Source: Pseudomonas fluorescens (lineage in GTDB: Bacteria; Pseudomonadota; Gammaproteobacteria; Pseudomonadales; Pseudomonadaceae). Taken from it: a stretch of 64,000 nt of DNA. Of the stretch, positions 39,571 through 48,803 are shown in pieces. How positions within the stretch are numbered: position 1 is the stretch's first letter; each line of letters begins with the position of its first letter. Both the position numbers and the translations under genes were made by a program. The notes beneath the pieces were generated by a model that searched no databases, was not told the DNA's origin, and was given only the letters and a program-made list of their open reading frames with translations. The stretch is taken from NCBI RefSeq assembly GCF_902498195.1, contig NZ_CABVIY010000008.1:310001-374000 (forward strand). Direction: 5' to 3'.

Positions 39571-41709
39571 TCAGGCCGGAATCCCCTTGGCCTTCGGCTC
39601 CCTGTCCCAAACCCGATGCTGCCCGATCGCCGCAAAAAACGCCTTGAACAACTTGGCGTCCGTCCCCTCGATCAGCCCCGCATCAGCCTCCAGCTTCAAT
39701 ACATCCAGCAACTGCTTCGCCTCGCCATGCAACGCAATCGCCTTCAGATGCTTGTAAGCCTCCAACAGGTAATGCAGCGCCACGCCATCAGTACTCAATG
39801 CCTTGATCGACGCCGCGCCACCGGGCACGAACACGGCGTCGAACGCCACTGAAGGCAAACCTTCCATGGAAGCGTCCACGGGCAACGACTTGCCGTCCGC
39901 AGTGGTGACCGGCGCCGAGGTCGGGCCGAGCAGTTTGGCGTGCGCGCCCTCAGCTTCCAGGGCTTTCTTCATCGCATCAATCGCCGCACCGTCAACGCCA
40001 TTGGCTGCCAGGATCGCCACTTTGCGGGTTTTGATGTCGCCCGGGAGCAAGTTGGCCTGGCTCAGGGCAGGGGAGCGTTCCAGTGACGTTTTCGGTACAT
40101 CGACCGTACCGGCCTTCGGCACTGGCATCCCCAGGTTCTGCGCGACCCGTTTGGCCAGGTCCAGGTCAATGTTGGCCAGGATTTCATTCACCTGCCGTGC
40201 CCGAATGAACTCACGTTCCACCTTGCCCAATTCAAAGCTGTAGGCGGCGATGATGTGTTCCTGCTCATGCTTGCTCATGCTGTGGAAGAACAGCCGCGCC
40301 TGGGAAAAGTGGTCGCTGAACGACTCGCTGCGCTGGCGGATCTTGTTGGCGTCGATGCGTTCCGCATAGCTCTCGAAGCCGCCATCCTGCGCGGCGGGCG
40401 GAGTCTCCTTCGGCCAGCCGCCATCGATGGAGTTTGGCTCATAGGCGGCGCGGCCCTTGTCGATGGTGGTGCGGTGCAGCGCGTCCCGCTGGCCATTGTG
40501 CAAGGGTGAAATCGTGCGATTGATAGGAATCTCGTGAAAGTTCGGCCCGCCGAGTCGGCTGATCTGGGTATCGGTGTAGGAAAACAACCGGCCTTGCAGC
40601 AACGGGTCGTTGGAAAAGTCGATGCCCGGCACGATATGGCCGGGGCAAAACGCGACTTGCTCGGTTTCGGCAAAGAAATTGTCCGGGTTGCGGTTGAGGA
40701 CCATTTTGCCCAACGGTGTGATCGGCACCAGTTCTTCCGGGATCAATTTGGTGGGATCGAGGATGTCAAAGTCGAAGGCGTGCTCGTTTTCCTCTTCGAT
40801 GACCTGTACGCCCAGTTCCCATTCCGGGTAGTCACCGGTCTCGATGGACTCCCAGAGGTCGCGACGGTGGTAGTCGGTGTCTTTTCCCGCGAGCTTTTGC
40901 GCTTCGTCCCACACCAGCGAACAGGTGCCGGCGGTGGGGCGCCAGTGGAATTTGACGAAGCGCGATGTTCCTTCGGCATTGATCAGGCGGAAGGTGTGCA
41001 CCCCGAAACCCTGCATGCTGCGCAGGCTTTTCGGGATCGCCCGATCGGACATGGCCCAGATCACCATGTGCGCGGACTCTGGCTGTAACGAGACGAAGTC
41101 CCAGAACGTGTCGTGAGCCGAGCCGCCGGTGGGTATTTCATTGTGCGGTTCGGGTTTCACCGCGTGTACGAAATCGGGAAACTTGATGGCGTCCTGAATG
41201 AAAAACACCGGCATGTTGTTGCCGACGAGGTCGTAGATGCCTTCGTCGGTGAAGAACTTCACGGCGAAACCTCGTACATCGCGCACGGTATCGCCGGACC
41301 CGCGAGGGCCTTGTACCGTGGAGAAGCGCACGAATACGGGGGTTTTCTTGCCGGGGTTCTGCAGGAAACCGGCCTTGGTCAATACGCTATGGTTCTCGTA
41401 GGTCTGGAAATAGCCATGGGCGCCGGTACCGCGCGCGTGGACGATGCGCTCGGGAATGCGCTCATGGTCAAAATGCGTGATTTTTTCACGCATGATGAAA
41501 TCTTCCAGCAGCGACGGCCCACGGGCACCGGCCTTCAGGGTGTTCTGATTGTCCGCCACCTTCACGCCTTGATTGGTGCGCAAGGCTTCGCCCGTGGCGT
41601 CGGAGCGGAATTTTTCCAGGCTATCGAGCTTGGCATTGGTGTTGCTGCGGTCCGGGGTATCGGTCCCGGCCATTTCGCTCTTGGGTGCGGCAGGCTTCTT
41701 AGTGCTCAT
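39571..41709 (-). CDS. katE: Large-subunit monofunctional catalase HPII with C-terminal DJ-1/PfpI-like domain
   Basis: A 712-residue clade-2 catalase that dismutates H2O2. Catalytic His lies in FDHERIPERIVHARG near residues 78-92; FFIQDAIKFPDF and the heme-ligand motif RLFSYTDTQISRLG follow. The C-terminal 150 residues (VAILAANGVDGAAIDAM..., VFVPGGAASIKAL) form the flavodoxin/class I glutamine-amidotransferase-like extension of HPII. Its N-terminal extension is also long. ATG 41709 has GAGGAG ten bases upstream. Upstream CACTACTTAGG resembles a stationary-phase (RpoS) -10, in keeping with katE biology elsewhere, but was not given a separate entry. Confidence 0.94.
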   Translation of the reverse strand: MSTKKPAAPKSEMAGTDTPDRSNTNAKLDSLEKFRSDATGEALRTNQGVKVADNQNTLKAGARGPSLLEDFIMREKITHFDHERIPERIVHARGTGAHGYFQTYENHSVLTKAGFLQNPGKKTPVFVRFSTVQGPRGSGDTVRDVRGFAVKFFTDEGIYDLVGNNMPVFFIQDAIKFPDFVHAVKPEPHNEIPTGGSAHDTFWDFVSLQPESAHMVIWAMSDRAIPKSLRSMQGFGVHTFRLINAEGTSRFVKFHWRPTAGTCSLVWDEAQKLAGKDTDYHRRDLWESIETGDYPEWELGVQVIEEENEHAFDFDILDPTKLIPEELVPITPLGKMVLNRNPDNFFAETEQVAFCPGHIVPGIDFSNDPLLQGRLFSYTDTQISRLGGPNFHEIPINRTISPLHNGQRDALHRTTIDKGRAAYEPNSIDGGWPKETPPAAQDGGFESYAERIDANKIRQRSESFSDHFSQARLFFHSMSKHEQEHIIAAYSFELGKVEREFIRARQVNEILANIDLDLAKRVAQNLGMPVPKAGTVDVPKTSLERSPALSQANLLPGDIKTRKVAILAANGVDGAAIDAMKKALEAEGAHAKLLGPTSAPVTTADGKSLPVDASMEGLPSVAFDAVFVPGGAASIKALSTDGVALHYLLEAYKHLKAIALHGEAKQLLDVLKLEADAGLIEGTDAKLFKAFFAAIGQHRVWDREPKAKGIPA

Positions 41710-41917
41710 CAGGCGTGACTCCTCAGGCTTTTTCGAGATGCCTAAGTAGTGACTGGTTACGTTTTTTGCCGTTCCTTTTATCTGACCTTTGATCGCGTTA
41801 TTGCCAAATGACTGGTTGAATGCGAAATAAATGCTAAGAACCTCTATACGGACAGGCTAAAATGCGCGCCCGGCTAACCGCTGATCCTTTTCCAACGCGC
41901 CCCACAAGGTTCGCTAC

Positions 41918-42925
41918 GTGATCGAGTTTCAAAACGTCCATAAAACCTACCGCGTCGCCGGTAAGGATATCCCCGCCCTGCACCCGACCAATCTGACGAT
42001 TGAAAACGGTCAGGTCTTCGGCCTGATCGGCCATTCCGGTGCGGGAAAAAGTACCCTGCTGCGTCTGATCAATCGCCTGGAGAATTCCAGCGGCGGCAAG
42101 ATCATTGTCGACGGCGAAGAAGTCACCGCACTCGACGCCAACGGCTTGCGCCGTTTCCGGCAACAGGTCGGGATGATTTTCCAGCACTTCAACCTGCTGG
42201 CTTCCAAGACCGTGGCCGACAACGTCGCGCTGCCGCTGACACTGGCCGGTGAACTGTCCCGCAGTGACATCGACCAGCGTGTCGCCCAATTGCTGGCCCG
42301 GGTCGGCTTGTCCGATCACGCCAACAAATACCCGGCGCAGTTGTCCGGTGGGCAGAAGCAGCGTGTCGGCATTGCCCGCGCCCTGGCCACCAAGCCGAAA
42401 ATCCTCTTGTGCGACGAAGCCACCAGTGCCCTGGACCCGCAGACCACGGCGTCGGTCCTGCAATTGCTGGCCGAGATCAATCGCGAGCTGAAGCTGACCA
42501 TCGTGCTGATCACCCATGAAATGGACGTCATCCGCCGGGTCTGCGACCAGGTCGGTGTGATGGATGCTGGCGTGATCGTCGAGCAGGGGTCGGTGGCCGA
42601 GGTGTTCCTGCACCCGAAACACCCGACCACCAAGCGCTTCGTGCAAGAAGACGAGCAGATCGACGAAGGCGAGCAGCGCGACGACTTCGCTCACGTGCCG
42701 GGCCGCATCGTGCGTCTGACTTTCCAGGGCGAAGCGACCTACGCACCGTTGCTGGGCACCGTCGCCCGCGAAACGGGTGTGGACTACAGCATCCTCGCCG
42801 GTCGCATCGATCGCATCAAAGACATCCCTTACGGGCAACTGACCCTGGCCGTGACTGGCGGTGACATGGAAGCGGCTTTCGCCCGCTTCACCGCAGCGGA
42901 CGTCCACATGGAGGTGCTGCGCTGA
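41918..42925 (+). CDS. metN: MetN, D/L-methionine importer ATPase
   Basis: A 335-residue ABC ATPase: Walker A GHSGAGKST, Q-loop FQHFNLLASKTV, signature LSGGQKQRVGIARAL and Walker B LLCDEATSALDP. Residues about 265-335 form the NIL domain that binds methionine and inhibits transport when internal methionine is high. The FNLLASKTV stretch is typical of MetN. The operon metN-metI-metQ follows in order. No S-box or other riboswitch was found in the 208 bases shared with katE. Confidence 0.94.
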   Translation: MIEFQNVHKTYRVAGKDIPALHPTNLTIENGQVFGLIGHSGAGKSTLLRLINRLENSSGGKIIVDGEEVTALDANGLRRFRQQVGMIFQHFNLLASKTVADNVALPLTLAGELSRSDIDQRVAQLLARVGLSDHANKYPAQLSGGQKQRVGIARALATKPKILLCDEATSALDPQTTASVLQLLAEINRELKLTIVLITHEMDVIRRVCDQVGVMDAGVIVEQGSVAEVFLHPKHPTTKRFVQEDEQIDEGEQRDDFAHVPGRIVRLTFQGEATYAPLLGTVARETGVDYSILAGRIDRIKDIPYGQLTLAVTGGDMEAAFARFTAADVHMEVLR

Positions 42926-43599
42926 TGGAAGCCCTGACAAGTTTCTTCGCCAACATCGACTGGTTCGAAATCTGGCTGGCCACCGGCGACACCCTGCTGA
43001 TGCTCGGCGGCTCGCTGTTGTTCACCGTGTTGCTGGGCCTGCCGCTGGGGGTGTTGCTGTTCCTCTGCAGCCCGCGCCAGTTGCTGGAAGCCAAAGGCGT
43101 CTACGCCATGTTGTCTCTGGTGGTGAACATCCTGCGTTCGCTGCCGTTCATCATTTTGCTGATCGTGATGATTCCGTTCACCGTCCTGATCACCGGTACC
43201 TCGCTGGGTGTCGCCGGTGCGATCCCGCCGTTGGTGGTGGGCGCCACGCCGTTCTTCGCGCGGCTGGTGGAAACCGCATTGCGTGAGGTGGATCGCGGCA
43301 TCATCGAAGCGACCCAGTCCATGGGCGCGACCACGCGGCAGATCATTACCAATGCGTTGTTGCCCGAAGCCCGTCCGGGCATCTTCGCGGCGATTACGGT
43401 GACAGCGATTACACTGGTGTCCTACACGGCCATGGCCGGTGTAGTGGGCGCCGGTGGCCTGGGCGACCTGGCGATCCGCTTCGGTTACCAGCGTTTCCAG
43501 ACTGACGTGATGGTGGTCACGGTGGTATTGCTGCTGGTGCTGGTGCAGGTCCTGCAAACCGTCGGCGACAAGCTGGTTGTGCACTTCTCCCGTAAATAA
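42925..43599 (+). CDS. metI: MetI methionine importer permease
   Basis: A 224-residue permease with five hydrophobic segments. The coupling-helix region reads AARLVETALREVDRGIIEATQSMGATTRQIITNALLPEA in substance, matching the EAA-like loop of MetI. Start overlaps the metN stop (TGATG). With MetN and MetQ it imports L- and D-methionine. Downstream metQ begins after a 76-base gap. Confidence 0.93.
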   Translation: MEALTSFFANIDWFEIWLATGDTLLMLGGSLLFTVLLGLPLGVLLFLCSPRQLLEAKGVYAMLSLVVNILRSLPFIILLIVMIPFTVLITGTSLGVAGAIPPLVVGATPFFARLVETALREVDRGIIEATQSMGATTRQIITNALLPEARPGIFAAITVTAITLVSYTAMAGVVGAGGLGDLAIRFGYQRFQTDVMVVTVVLLLVLVQVLQTVGDKLVVHFSRK

Positions 43600-43675
43600 G
43601 CGTTTTCGTACATTACAAATGAGCCGGCCAATCGCTGGCAGGCGCCAAACGGGCGCCTCACATGGAGTTAGCTGA

Positions 43676-44449
43676 ATGAAAAAACTACTCGTCGCGTTCG
43701 CTGCCGTTGCAGCCTTTTCCGCCCACGCCGCTGACACCCTGACGGTCGCCGCCACCCCGGTCCCGCACGCGGAAATCCTTGAGTTCGTCAAACCGGCGCT
43801 GGCCAAGGACGGCGTGGACTTGAAGGTCAAGGTCTTCACCGACTACATCCAGCCGAACGTACAGGTTGCGGAAAAACGCCTGGACGCCAACTTCTTCCAG
43901 CACCAGCCGTACCTCGATGAGTTCAACAAGGCCAAGGGCACCCACCTGGTATCGGTTGCCGGCGTGCACCTGGAACCCCTGGGCGCCTACTCCAGCAAGT
44001 ACAAAGCCCTGACCGAACTGCCTGGCGGCGCCAACGTGGTGATCCCGAACGACGCCACCAACGGCGGCCGTGCGTTGCTGCTGCTGGCCAAGGCCGGCCT
44101 GATCACCTTGAAGGATTCGAACAACATCCTGTCGACCGTCAAGGACATCACCGAAAACAGTAAAGACCTTAAATTCCGCGAACTGGAAGCGGCGACCATC
44201 CCGCGCGTACTGACCCAGGTCGACCTGGCGCTGATCAACACCAACTACGCGCTGGAAGCCAAGCTCGACCCGGCCAAGGACGCCCTGGTCATTGAAGGCA
44301 GCGACTCGCCTTACGTGAACATCCTGGTGGCCCGTCCGGACGACAAGGACAGCGAAGCGATGAAGAAGCTGGTTGCTGCGCTGCACAGTCCGGAAGTGAA
44401 GGCGTTCATTCTCGAGAAGTACAAAGGCGCGGTCGTGCCGGCGTTCTGA
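43676..44449 (+). CDS. metQ: MetQ methionine-binding protein
   Basis: A 257-residue periplasmic substrate-binding protein of the NlpA family. The signal peptide ends SAHA (cleaved near residue 18) without a lipobox Cys, so this copy is soluble, unlike E. coli MetQ. Mature motifs: ATPVPHAEILEFVKP, KVFTDYIQPNVQVAEKRLDANFFQH, PNDATNGGRALLLLA and ALINTNYALEA. The ATG follows a GGAGTTAGCTG site. A clear terminator ends the operon at 44496. Confidence 0.92.
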   Translation: MKKLLVAFAAVAAFSAHAADTLTVAATPVPHAEILEFVKPALAKDGVDLKVKVFTDYIQPNVQVAEKRLDANFFQHQPYLDEFNKAKGTHLVSVAGVHLEPLGAYSSKYKALTELPGGANVVIPNDATNGGRALLLLAKAGLITLKDSNNILSTVKDITENSKDLKFRELEAATIPRVLTQVDLALINTNYALEAKLDPAKDALVIEGSDSPYVNILVARPDDKDSEAMKKLVAALHSPEVKAFILEKYKGAVVPAF

Positions 44450-44470
44450 TTGGTTGCTGCAACGAAAAAG

Positions 44471-44496
44471 GGGACGCCATGAGCGTCCCTTTTTTT
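44471..44496 (+). terminator. Terminator of the metNIQ operon
   Basis: GGGACGC-CATGA-GCGTCCC forms a 7-bp stem followed by seven T residues, 22 bases after the metQ stop. An A5 run before the stem makes it possibly bidirectional against the SCO gene on the other strand. Confidence 0.85.
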
Positions 44497-44515
44497 ATGA
44501 TCAATGGCGGTCAAA

Positions 44516-44605
44516 TGTGGGAGCGGGCTTGCTCGCGAAAGCGGTGGATCGGTCAAAAGACAGGCTGACTGACACACCGCTTTCGCGAGCAAGCCCGCTC
44601 CCACA
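44516..44605. repeat. REPIN (family A)
   Basis: TGTGGGAGCGGGCTTGCTCG at 44516 and its complement ending at 44605. It sits between the metQ terminator and the end of the SCO gene (44626), between convergent operons. Confidence 0.93.
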
Positions 44606-44625
44606 TGGGATAAATGCCAGCCAGG

Positions 44626-45261
44626 TTATTTGCGGTTAAGCATCACCGGCAACTGCGCCACCAGTTTCTGGTTGTTCAACGGCGCCCGAATGAACCCGCG
44701 CTGCGTCCCGTCCGGGCCGATCACCGCCAGGTTGCCGCTGTGGTCGACGGTGTAGTTCGGCTTGCTGGTGTCCGCCGGTATGAACGGAATGCTCACGGCG
44801 TTGGCGACTTTTTGCAGTTCTTCGACCGAGGACGGCGTCAGGCCGATGAACTGCGGATCGAAGTAGCCCAGGTATTGCTTGAGTTGCTTGGGCGTGTCGC
44901 GGTTCGGGTCGACGCTGACCAGCACGATCTGCAACTTCTCCACCGCTTCTGGCGGCAGTTCGCTCTTGATCTGGCGCAGCTGGGCGAGGGTGGTCGGGCA
45001 GATGTCCGGGCAGAAGGTGTAGCCGAAGAACAGCAGGCTCCACTTGCCCTTGAGCGCGTTGACCGCCACCGGTTTGCCGTCCTGATCGGTCATGGTCACA
45101 TCCGGCAGATTGCGGCTTTGCGGCAGCAAAATGATGCCGGCATCGATCAACGCCGTCGGGTCGCCCTGGCCTTTGCCGGAGAGCACTTTGTTGATGGTCA
45201 GGCCCAGGACCAGCGCGATCAGGGCGACGAGGATGAAGACGGTTTTCTGGGTTCGAGTCAT
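44626..45261 (-). CDS. SCO1/SenC copper chaperone for cytochrome oxidase
   Basis: A 211-residue inner-membrane-anchored protein, TM near residues 8-25. The thioredoxin-like domain carries the copper-binding pair CPDIC at 84-88 and a later His in VDHSGNLAVI, the third ligand. SCO proteins load the CuA site of oxidase subunit II, encoded 8 kb away in the same transcription direction. ATG 45261 overlaps the cyoE stop (ATGA). A misleading longer frame through the cyoE gene was ignored. Confidence 0.93.
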   Translation of the reverse strand: MTRTQKTVFILVALIALVLGLTINKVLSGKGQGDPTALIDAGIILLPQSRNLPDVTMTDQDGKPVAVNALKGKWSLLFFGYTFCPDICPTTLAQLRQIKSELPPEAVEKLQIVLVSVDPNRDTPKQLKQYLGYFDPQFIGLTPSSVEELQKVANAVSIPFIPADTSKPNYTVDHSGNLAVIGPDGTQRGFIRAPLNNQKLVAQLPVMLNRK

Positions 45262-46157
45262 AGGTTCAACAATAAGTAGTGGTCTACGAGCAGGGCGATG
45301 AACAGCAGGAACAAGTAATAGATAGAGTACTTGAAGGTGTTGATCGCCGCGTGCGGCCGAGTGCCACGGTACAGCACCACGGCCCATTGCAGGAACCTCG
45401 CGCCCAGGCCGATGGCGCAGATCAGGTAGAGCAGGCCGCTCATGTGAATCACATACGGCATCAGGCTGACGGCCAGCAGGGCGAAGGTGTAAAGCAGGAT
45501 GTGCACCTTGGTGTAATGCTCGCCATGGGTCACCGGCAGCATCGGGATGTCGGCCTTGGCGTATTCCTCTTTGCGGTGGATGGCCAGGGCCCAGAAGTGC
45601 GGCGGTGTCCAGGCGAAGATGATCAGCACCAGCAACAGCGGTTCGGCGCTGATGTGGCCGGTGGCGGCGGTCCAGCCAAGCAGGGGCGGGGCTGCACCCG
45701 CGAGGCCGCCGATGACGATGTTCTGCGGTGTCGCGCGTTTGAGGAAGCCGGTGTAGACCACCGCGTAGCCAAGCAGCGACGCGAGGGTCAGCCATGCGGT
45801 CAGCGGGTTGGTGAACGCCAGCAGCAACGCCTGGCCGAGCAGCGCCAGCACCAGTGCGAATGTCAGTGCCGCGGCCGGCGAGACTCGCCCTTCGGCCAAT
45901 GGCCGCTTGTGGGTGCGCGCCATCACCGCGTCGATTCGCCGGTCGACCACATGGTTGACCGCCGCCGCACCGCCAGCGCACAAGGCGATCCCCAGGTTGC
46001 CGAACACCAGCACGGTCCATGGCACCCCGGCGCGGGTCGCGAGGAACATCCCCACCAGCGAGGTAATGAGCATCAGCACCACCACCTTGGGTTTGGTCAG
46101 CTCCAGGTAGTCACGCCAGATCGCCTGGCTGTGACGCTCGCCGATCAGAATCGCCAT
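45258..46157 (-). CDS. cyoE: Heme O synthase (protoheme IX farnesyltransferase)
   Basis: A 299-residue UbiA-family membrane prenyltransferase. The two Asp-rich motifs are NHVVDRRIDAVMARTHKRP near residues 68-86 and the polar loop WTPPHFWALAIHRKEEYAKADIPMLP. It attaches a farnesyl chain to protoheme to make heme O for heme A synthesis. It overlaps the heme A synthase gene by 13 bases and SCO by four, so all are co-translated. AACAATAA immediately precedes its AAGGAG, a possible Hfq/Crc site. Confidence 0.93.
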   Translation of the reverse strand: MAILIGERHSQAIWRDYLELTKPKVVVLMLITSLVGMFLATRAGVPWTVLVFGNLGIALCAGGAAAVNHVVDRRIDAVMARTHKRPLAEGRVSPAAALTFALVLALLGQALLLAFTNPLTAWLTLASLLGYAVVYTGFLKRATPQNIVIGGLAGAAPPLLGWTAATGHISAEPLLLVLIIFAWTPPHFWALAIHRKEEYAKADIPMLPVTHGEHYTKVHILLYTFALLAVSLMPYVIHMSGLLYLICAIGLGARFLQWAVVLYRGTRPHAAINTFKYSIYYLFLLFIALLVDHYLLLNL

Positions 46158-47218
46158 GGCATCTCTCCTTTTATTGTTATGGGCCCGGCTGAATGTTTAC
46201 GCGGGCTGAAGCGCCAGCGCGTCGGCTGCTTGACCCGAACCAGACTGGTTCGGGCGTGGTAGTTGACCAGCACCATCGTCAGCAACAGCGCCGCGCCTCC
46301 GGCGTTGTGCGCCACGGCCACCGGCAACGGCAGGTGGAACAGCACGTTGCTGATGCCCAGCGTGATCTGCGCCGCCAGAGCGATCAGCACCAACCCGGCG
46401 AGCCGCGTCATGCCGACAACCTTCAGTTGCCAGGCGAGGCCCAGCAGCACCAGGGTCACCAGCAACGCGCCGATGCGGTGGGTCAGGTGAATCGCGGTGC
46501 GGGCGTCGCTGTCCAGTTGCCCGCCGAGATAGTTGGGGCCGATGTGCTGGGTCAGGTGAAAACCGTTGGCGAAATCAGCCGGTGGCAGCCACTGTCCGTG
46601 GCACGTCGGAAAGTCGATGCACGCCACGGCGGCGTAGTTTGAACTGACCCAGCCACCGAGGGCGATCTGCCCGATCACCAGCAACAGCCCGGCGGTCGCC
46701 CAGTACTGCAAGCGCCGGGGCACCGTCAGCGCCGGCAGTACGCCGGACAGGCGCAAGGTCAGCAAAAACAGCAGGCTCAACGTGGCGAATCCGCCGAGCA
46801 AATGCCCGGTGACCACTTGCGGCCAGAGCTTGAGCGTCACCGTCCACATGCCGAAGGCGGCCTGGGCGAACACCACCGCCAGCAGGAACAACGGCAACTT
46901 CACCGGTTGCCCGGGATGCCGCCGATGAACCCAGGCCCGTCCGGCCAACACCGAAATCAGCAGGCCAAGGCTGCCGGCAAAGTAGCGGTGGATCATCTCG
47001 TTCCAGCCCTTGTGCGCCTCCACTGGCGTGTCGGGGAAATGCAGTTCGGCATGGGCCAGCTGGGCTTCGCTTTTCGGCACACTGATAAAGCCATAGCAGC
47101 CGGGCCAGTCCGGGCAGCCGAGGCCCGCGTGGGTCAGGCGGGTGTAGGCACCGAGCAACACCACAATCAGTGCCAGCAGGGTGGCAAACAACGCGAGGCG
47201 AAATCCAGGTTTGGCCAT
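46145..47218 (-). CDS. ctaA: Heme A synthase (COX15/CtaA family)
   Basis: A 357-residue membrane protein with eight expected helices. It carries paired conserved histidines in NEMIHRYFAGSLGLLIS, VVTGHLLGGFATLS, AIHLTHRIGALLV and AVAHNAGGAALLL. Two periplasmic cysteine pairs (GCPDWPGC and ACIDFPTC) are the redox disulfides of the CtaA/COX15 type. It converts heme O to heme A. The C-terminal tail after the last helix is basic and unusually long. ATG 47218 is 10 bases downstream of the preceding gene. Confidence 0.92.
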   Translation of the reverse strand: MAKPGFRLALFATLLALIVVLLGAYTRLTHAGLGCPDWPGCYGFISVPKSEAQLAHAELHFPDTPVEAHKGWNEMIHRYFAGSLGLLISVLAGRAWVHRRHPGQPVKLPLFLLAVVFAQAAFGMWTVTLKLWPQVVTGHLLGGFATLSLLFLLTLRLSGVLPALTVPRRLQYWATAGLLLVIGQIALGGWVSSNYAAVACIDFPTCHGQWLPPADFANGFHLTQHIGPNYLGGQLDSDARTAIHLTHRIGALLVTLVLLGLAWQLKVVGMTRLAGLVLIALAAQITLGISNVLFHLPLPVAVAHNAGGAALLLTMVLVNYHARTSLVRVKQPTRWRFSPRKHSAGPITIKGEMPWRF

Positions 47219-47228
47219 GACGATGCCC

Positions 47229-47822
47229 TTATCCGATGTTCGACAGTTTCAGCAGGTGGCGCAGGTCGTTGAGCAGGTCCTTGCCTTTGACCGACGGGTC
47301 GTAGCGCAGCACCAGGTTGCCGTGGGGGTCGATGATCCACAGTTGCGGCACAGCCTTGTCACCGGTGGTTTTGTTGAAGGTGCCCAAATCCAGCGGATAG
47401 CGTTGCAGTTGCGGATACTCCCGCGTCAGCTTGGCGTCGTAATCCGTGCCCAGCGGCTGAGCGGCGGCAATCGCATGGCTGGCTCGTCCGGCATCGCGGC
47501 CCAGGCCGATCTGGACCTGCCGCGCCAGGTACACCAGTTGCTGGCAGTCCACGGCACATTCCCTGGGCGCGGTCACCAGCAACTGCCAGCGATCTTCATC
47601 GGCCTGCACGCCCAGCTCGGCGCGGGTCTGGCCGTTGCCGATCAGTTCGCCGTGATAGCTACGGCCCTCCGGCACCCAGAACTGCAATTTGTACATGCCG
47701 GTGGCGAGGATCATCGGACCGATCACCCCGAGCACAATCAGCAGCAGCTGCAAACGTCCCTTGCGCCGGTTCGCCGGCGTCTTTGCCTCAGACATGCTGG
47801 GTGGATTCATGGCCGCTCCCAT
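47229..47822 (-). CDS. Single-pass membrane protein of the cytochrome oxidase cluster, thioredoxin-like
   Basis: A 197-residue protein with one TM near residues 22-40. The rest resembles a degenerate SCO/thioredoxin-like fold: RWQLLVTAPRECAVDCQQLVYLARQVQIGLGRDAGR, with a C-x3-C pair (CAVDC) and a C-terminal WIIDPHGNLVLRYDPSVKGKDLLNDLRHLLK. It lies between SURF1 and heme A synthase, so a copper or heme insertion role is inferred; I recognise it only as a conserved Pseudomonas protein (PA0111-like by position). The start at 47822 has an excellent AAGGAG; it overlaps the SURF1 gene by 35 bases. Confidence 0.8.
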   Translation of the reverse strand: MGAAMNPPSMSEAKTPANRRKGRLQLLLIVLGVIGPMILATGMYKLQFWVPEGRSYHGELIGNGQTRAELGVQADEDRWQLLVTAPRECAVDCQQLVYLARQVQIGLGRDAGRASHAIAAAQPLGTDYDAKLTREYPQLQRYPLDLGTFNKTTGDKAVPQLWIIDPHGNLVLRYDPSVKGKDLLNDLRHLLKLSNIG

Positions 47823-48528
47823 GGTGTTTCTCCTTTGCGTTGTGCCAGCCGAGGTAGAGATAAAGACCGAACAGCGCGATCGACAGGGCGAACCACTGCA
47901 CGGCATAAGCAATGTGTTTTTCCGGGCCCATGGCAACCACCGGCCAATCGGCCTGGTAAGTCGCGGGTCCGGTTTCTGCGCGTAATTCGTAGGCAAAGCC
48001 TTGACGGTCCAGGGCTGCCCAGAGCGCGTTCGGGTCAATGGCCGTCAGCAGTTTTGGCCAGGTGCTGGTATTTGGGTCGGCGTGGAGCTGGAAGGTCGCA
48101 CCCGGGGCCACGTAGACCCAGGCGTCCAGGCTCAAGGATTCGGCTGGCGTCGTGAATTGCGGTGGCGTGCGCCGGTCTGGCCAGGGCAGCCAGCCGCGAT
48201 TGACCAGCAGCCACAGCCCGGTCACCTGGTCCTGAAACGGTTGCAGCAGCTCGACCCCGACCTTGCCGCCACGCTGACGGTTATCCAGCAACAGACTGTG
48301 TGCGGCATCGAATTGACCGTGCAGGCGAACGCGGCGAAAGGCCGGGTCTGCCGAGTGTTGCAGCTCGGTGCTGGCCATCGGTTCGGCGGCCCGGCGTTCG
48401 GTGTAGGTTTGCAGCAGCGCGCTTTTCTCCGCGCCCCGGCCCAGTTGCCAGAACCCCAGCGACACCAGCAGCGGCAGCAAAAGCGCCACCACCAGCGTCG
48501 GCACAACACCCGGCCGAAAGCGCTTCAT
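47788..48528 (-). CDS. SURF1-family cytochrome oxidase assembly protein
   Basis: A 246-residue protein with two TM segments (near residues 8-28 and 208-228) and an intervening periplasmic domain. Family signs: LVSLGFWQLGRGAEKSALLQ after TM1, FRRVRLHGQFDAAHSLLLDNR and the C-terminal HIAYAVQWFALSIALFGLYLYLG. SURF1 aids heme a insertion into subunit I. Frames further upstream (to 48741) were rejected because they precede the natural TM start. The final part overlaps the next gene. Confidence 0.9.
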   Translation of the reverse strand: MKRFRPGVVPTLVVALLLPLLVSLGFWQLGRGAEKSALLQTYTERRAAEPMASTELQHSADPAFRRVRLHGQFDAAHSLLLDNRQRGGKVGVELLQPFQDQVTGLWLLVNRGWLPWPDRRTPPQFTTPAESLSLDAWVYVAPGATFQLHADPNTSTWPKLLTAIDPNALWAALDRQGFAYELRAETGPATYQADWPVVAMGPEKHIAYAVQWFALSIALFGLYLYLGWHNAKEKHHGSGHESTQHV

Positions 48529-48598
48529 GGCGTCGCCAGAAAGTCGGTCAGTGCGATAGCTATACTCAAGTGCATCGCGTGTCCCCCGGAGTCCCACC

Positions 48599-48802
48599 AT
48601 GCTCAAAGCAGCCATCGTCCTGATGCTGATTGCCACGGTTGTCAGCCTGTTCAGCGGCCTGTTTTTTCTGGTCAAGGACGACAGCAGCTCGAACCGCCTC
48701 GTCATTGCCTTGAGTGTTCGTGTGGCCCTGGCCGCCATCACCGTCGGCTTGATCGCCTGGGGTTTTTTCAGCGGCCAGCTTGTCTCTCATGCGCCTTGGT
48801 AA
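48599..48802 (+). CDS. DUF2909 twin-transmembrane protein
   Basis: A 67-residue protein with two hydrophobic helices (residues about 3-24 and 37-58) joined by a short polar loop with KDDSSSNR. This is the DUF2909 / twin-transmembrane family found inside cytochrome oxidase clusters of pseudomonads. It is transcribed opposite to the surrounding cox genes. Function unknown. Its start has GGAGTCCCACC upstream. Confidence 0.88.
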   Translation: MLKAAIVLMLIATVVSLFSGLFFLVKDDSSSNRLVIALSVRVALAAITVGLIAWGFFSGQLVSHAPW

Positions 48803-48803
48803 C

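Noticed and set aside
41710..41917. S-box or other methionine riboswitch before metN
   Set aside because: No conserved riboswitch core; the region is short and shared with the katE promoter.
44626..46020. A 464-codon minus-strand frame covering the SCO and cyoE genes
   Set aside because: Only its C-terminal 211 residues look like a protein (SCO, from ATG 45261); the rest is the out-of-frame shadow of cyoE with Arg/Pro/Gly-rich composition.
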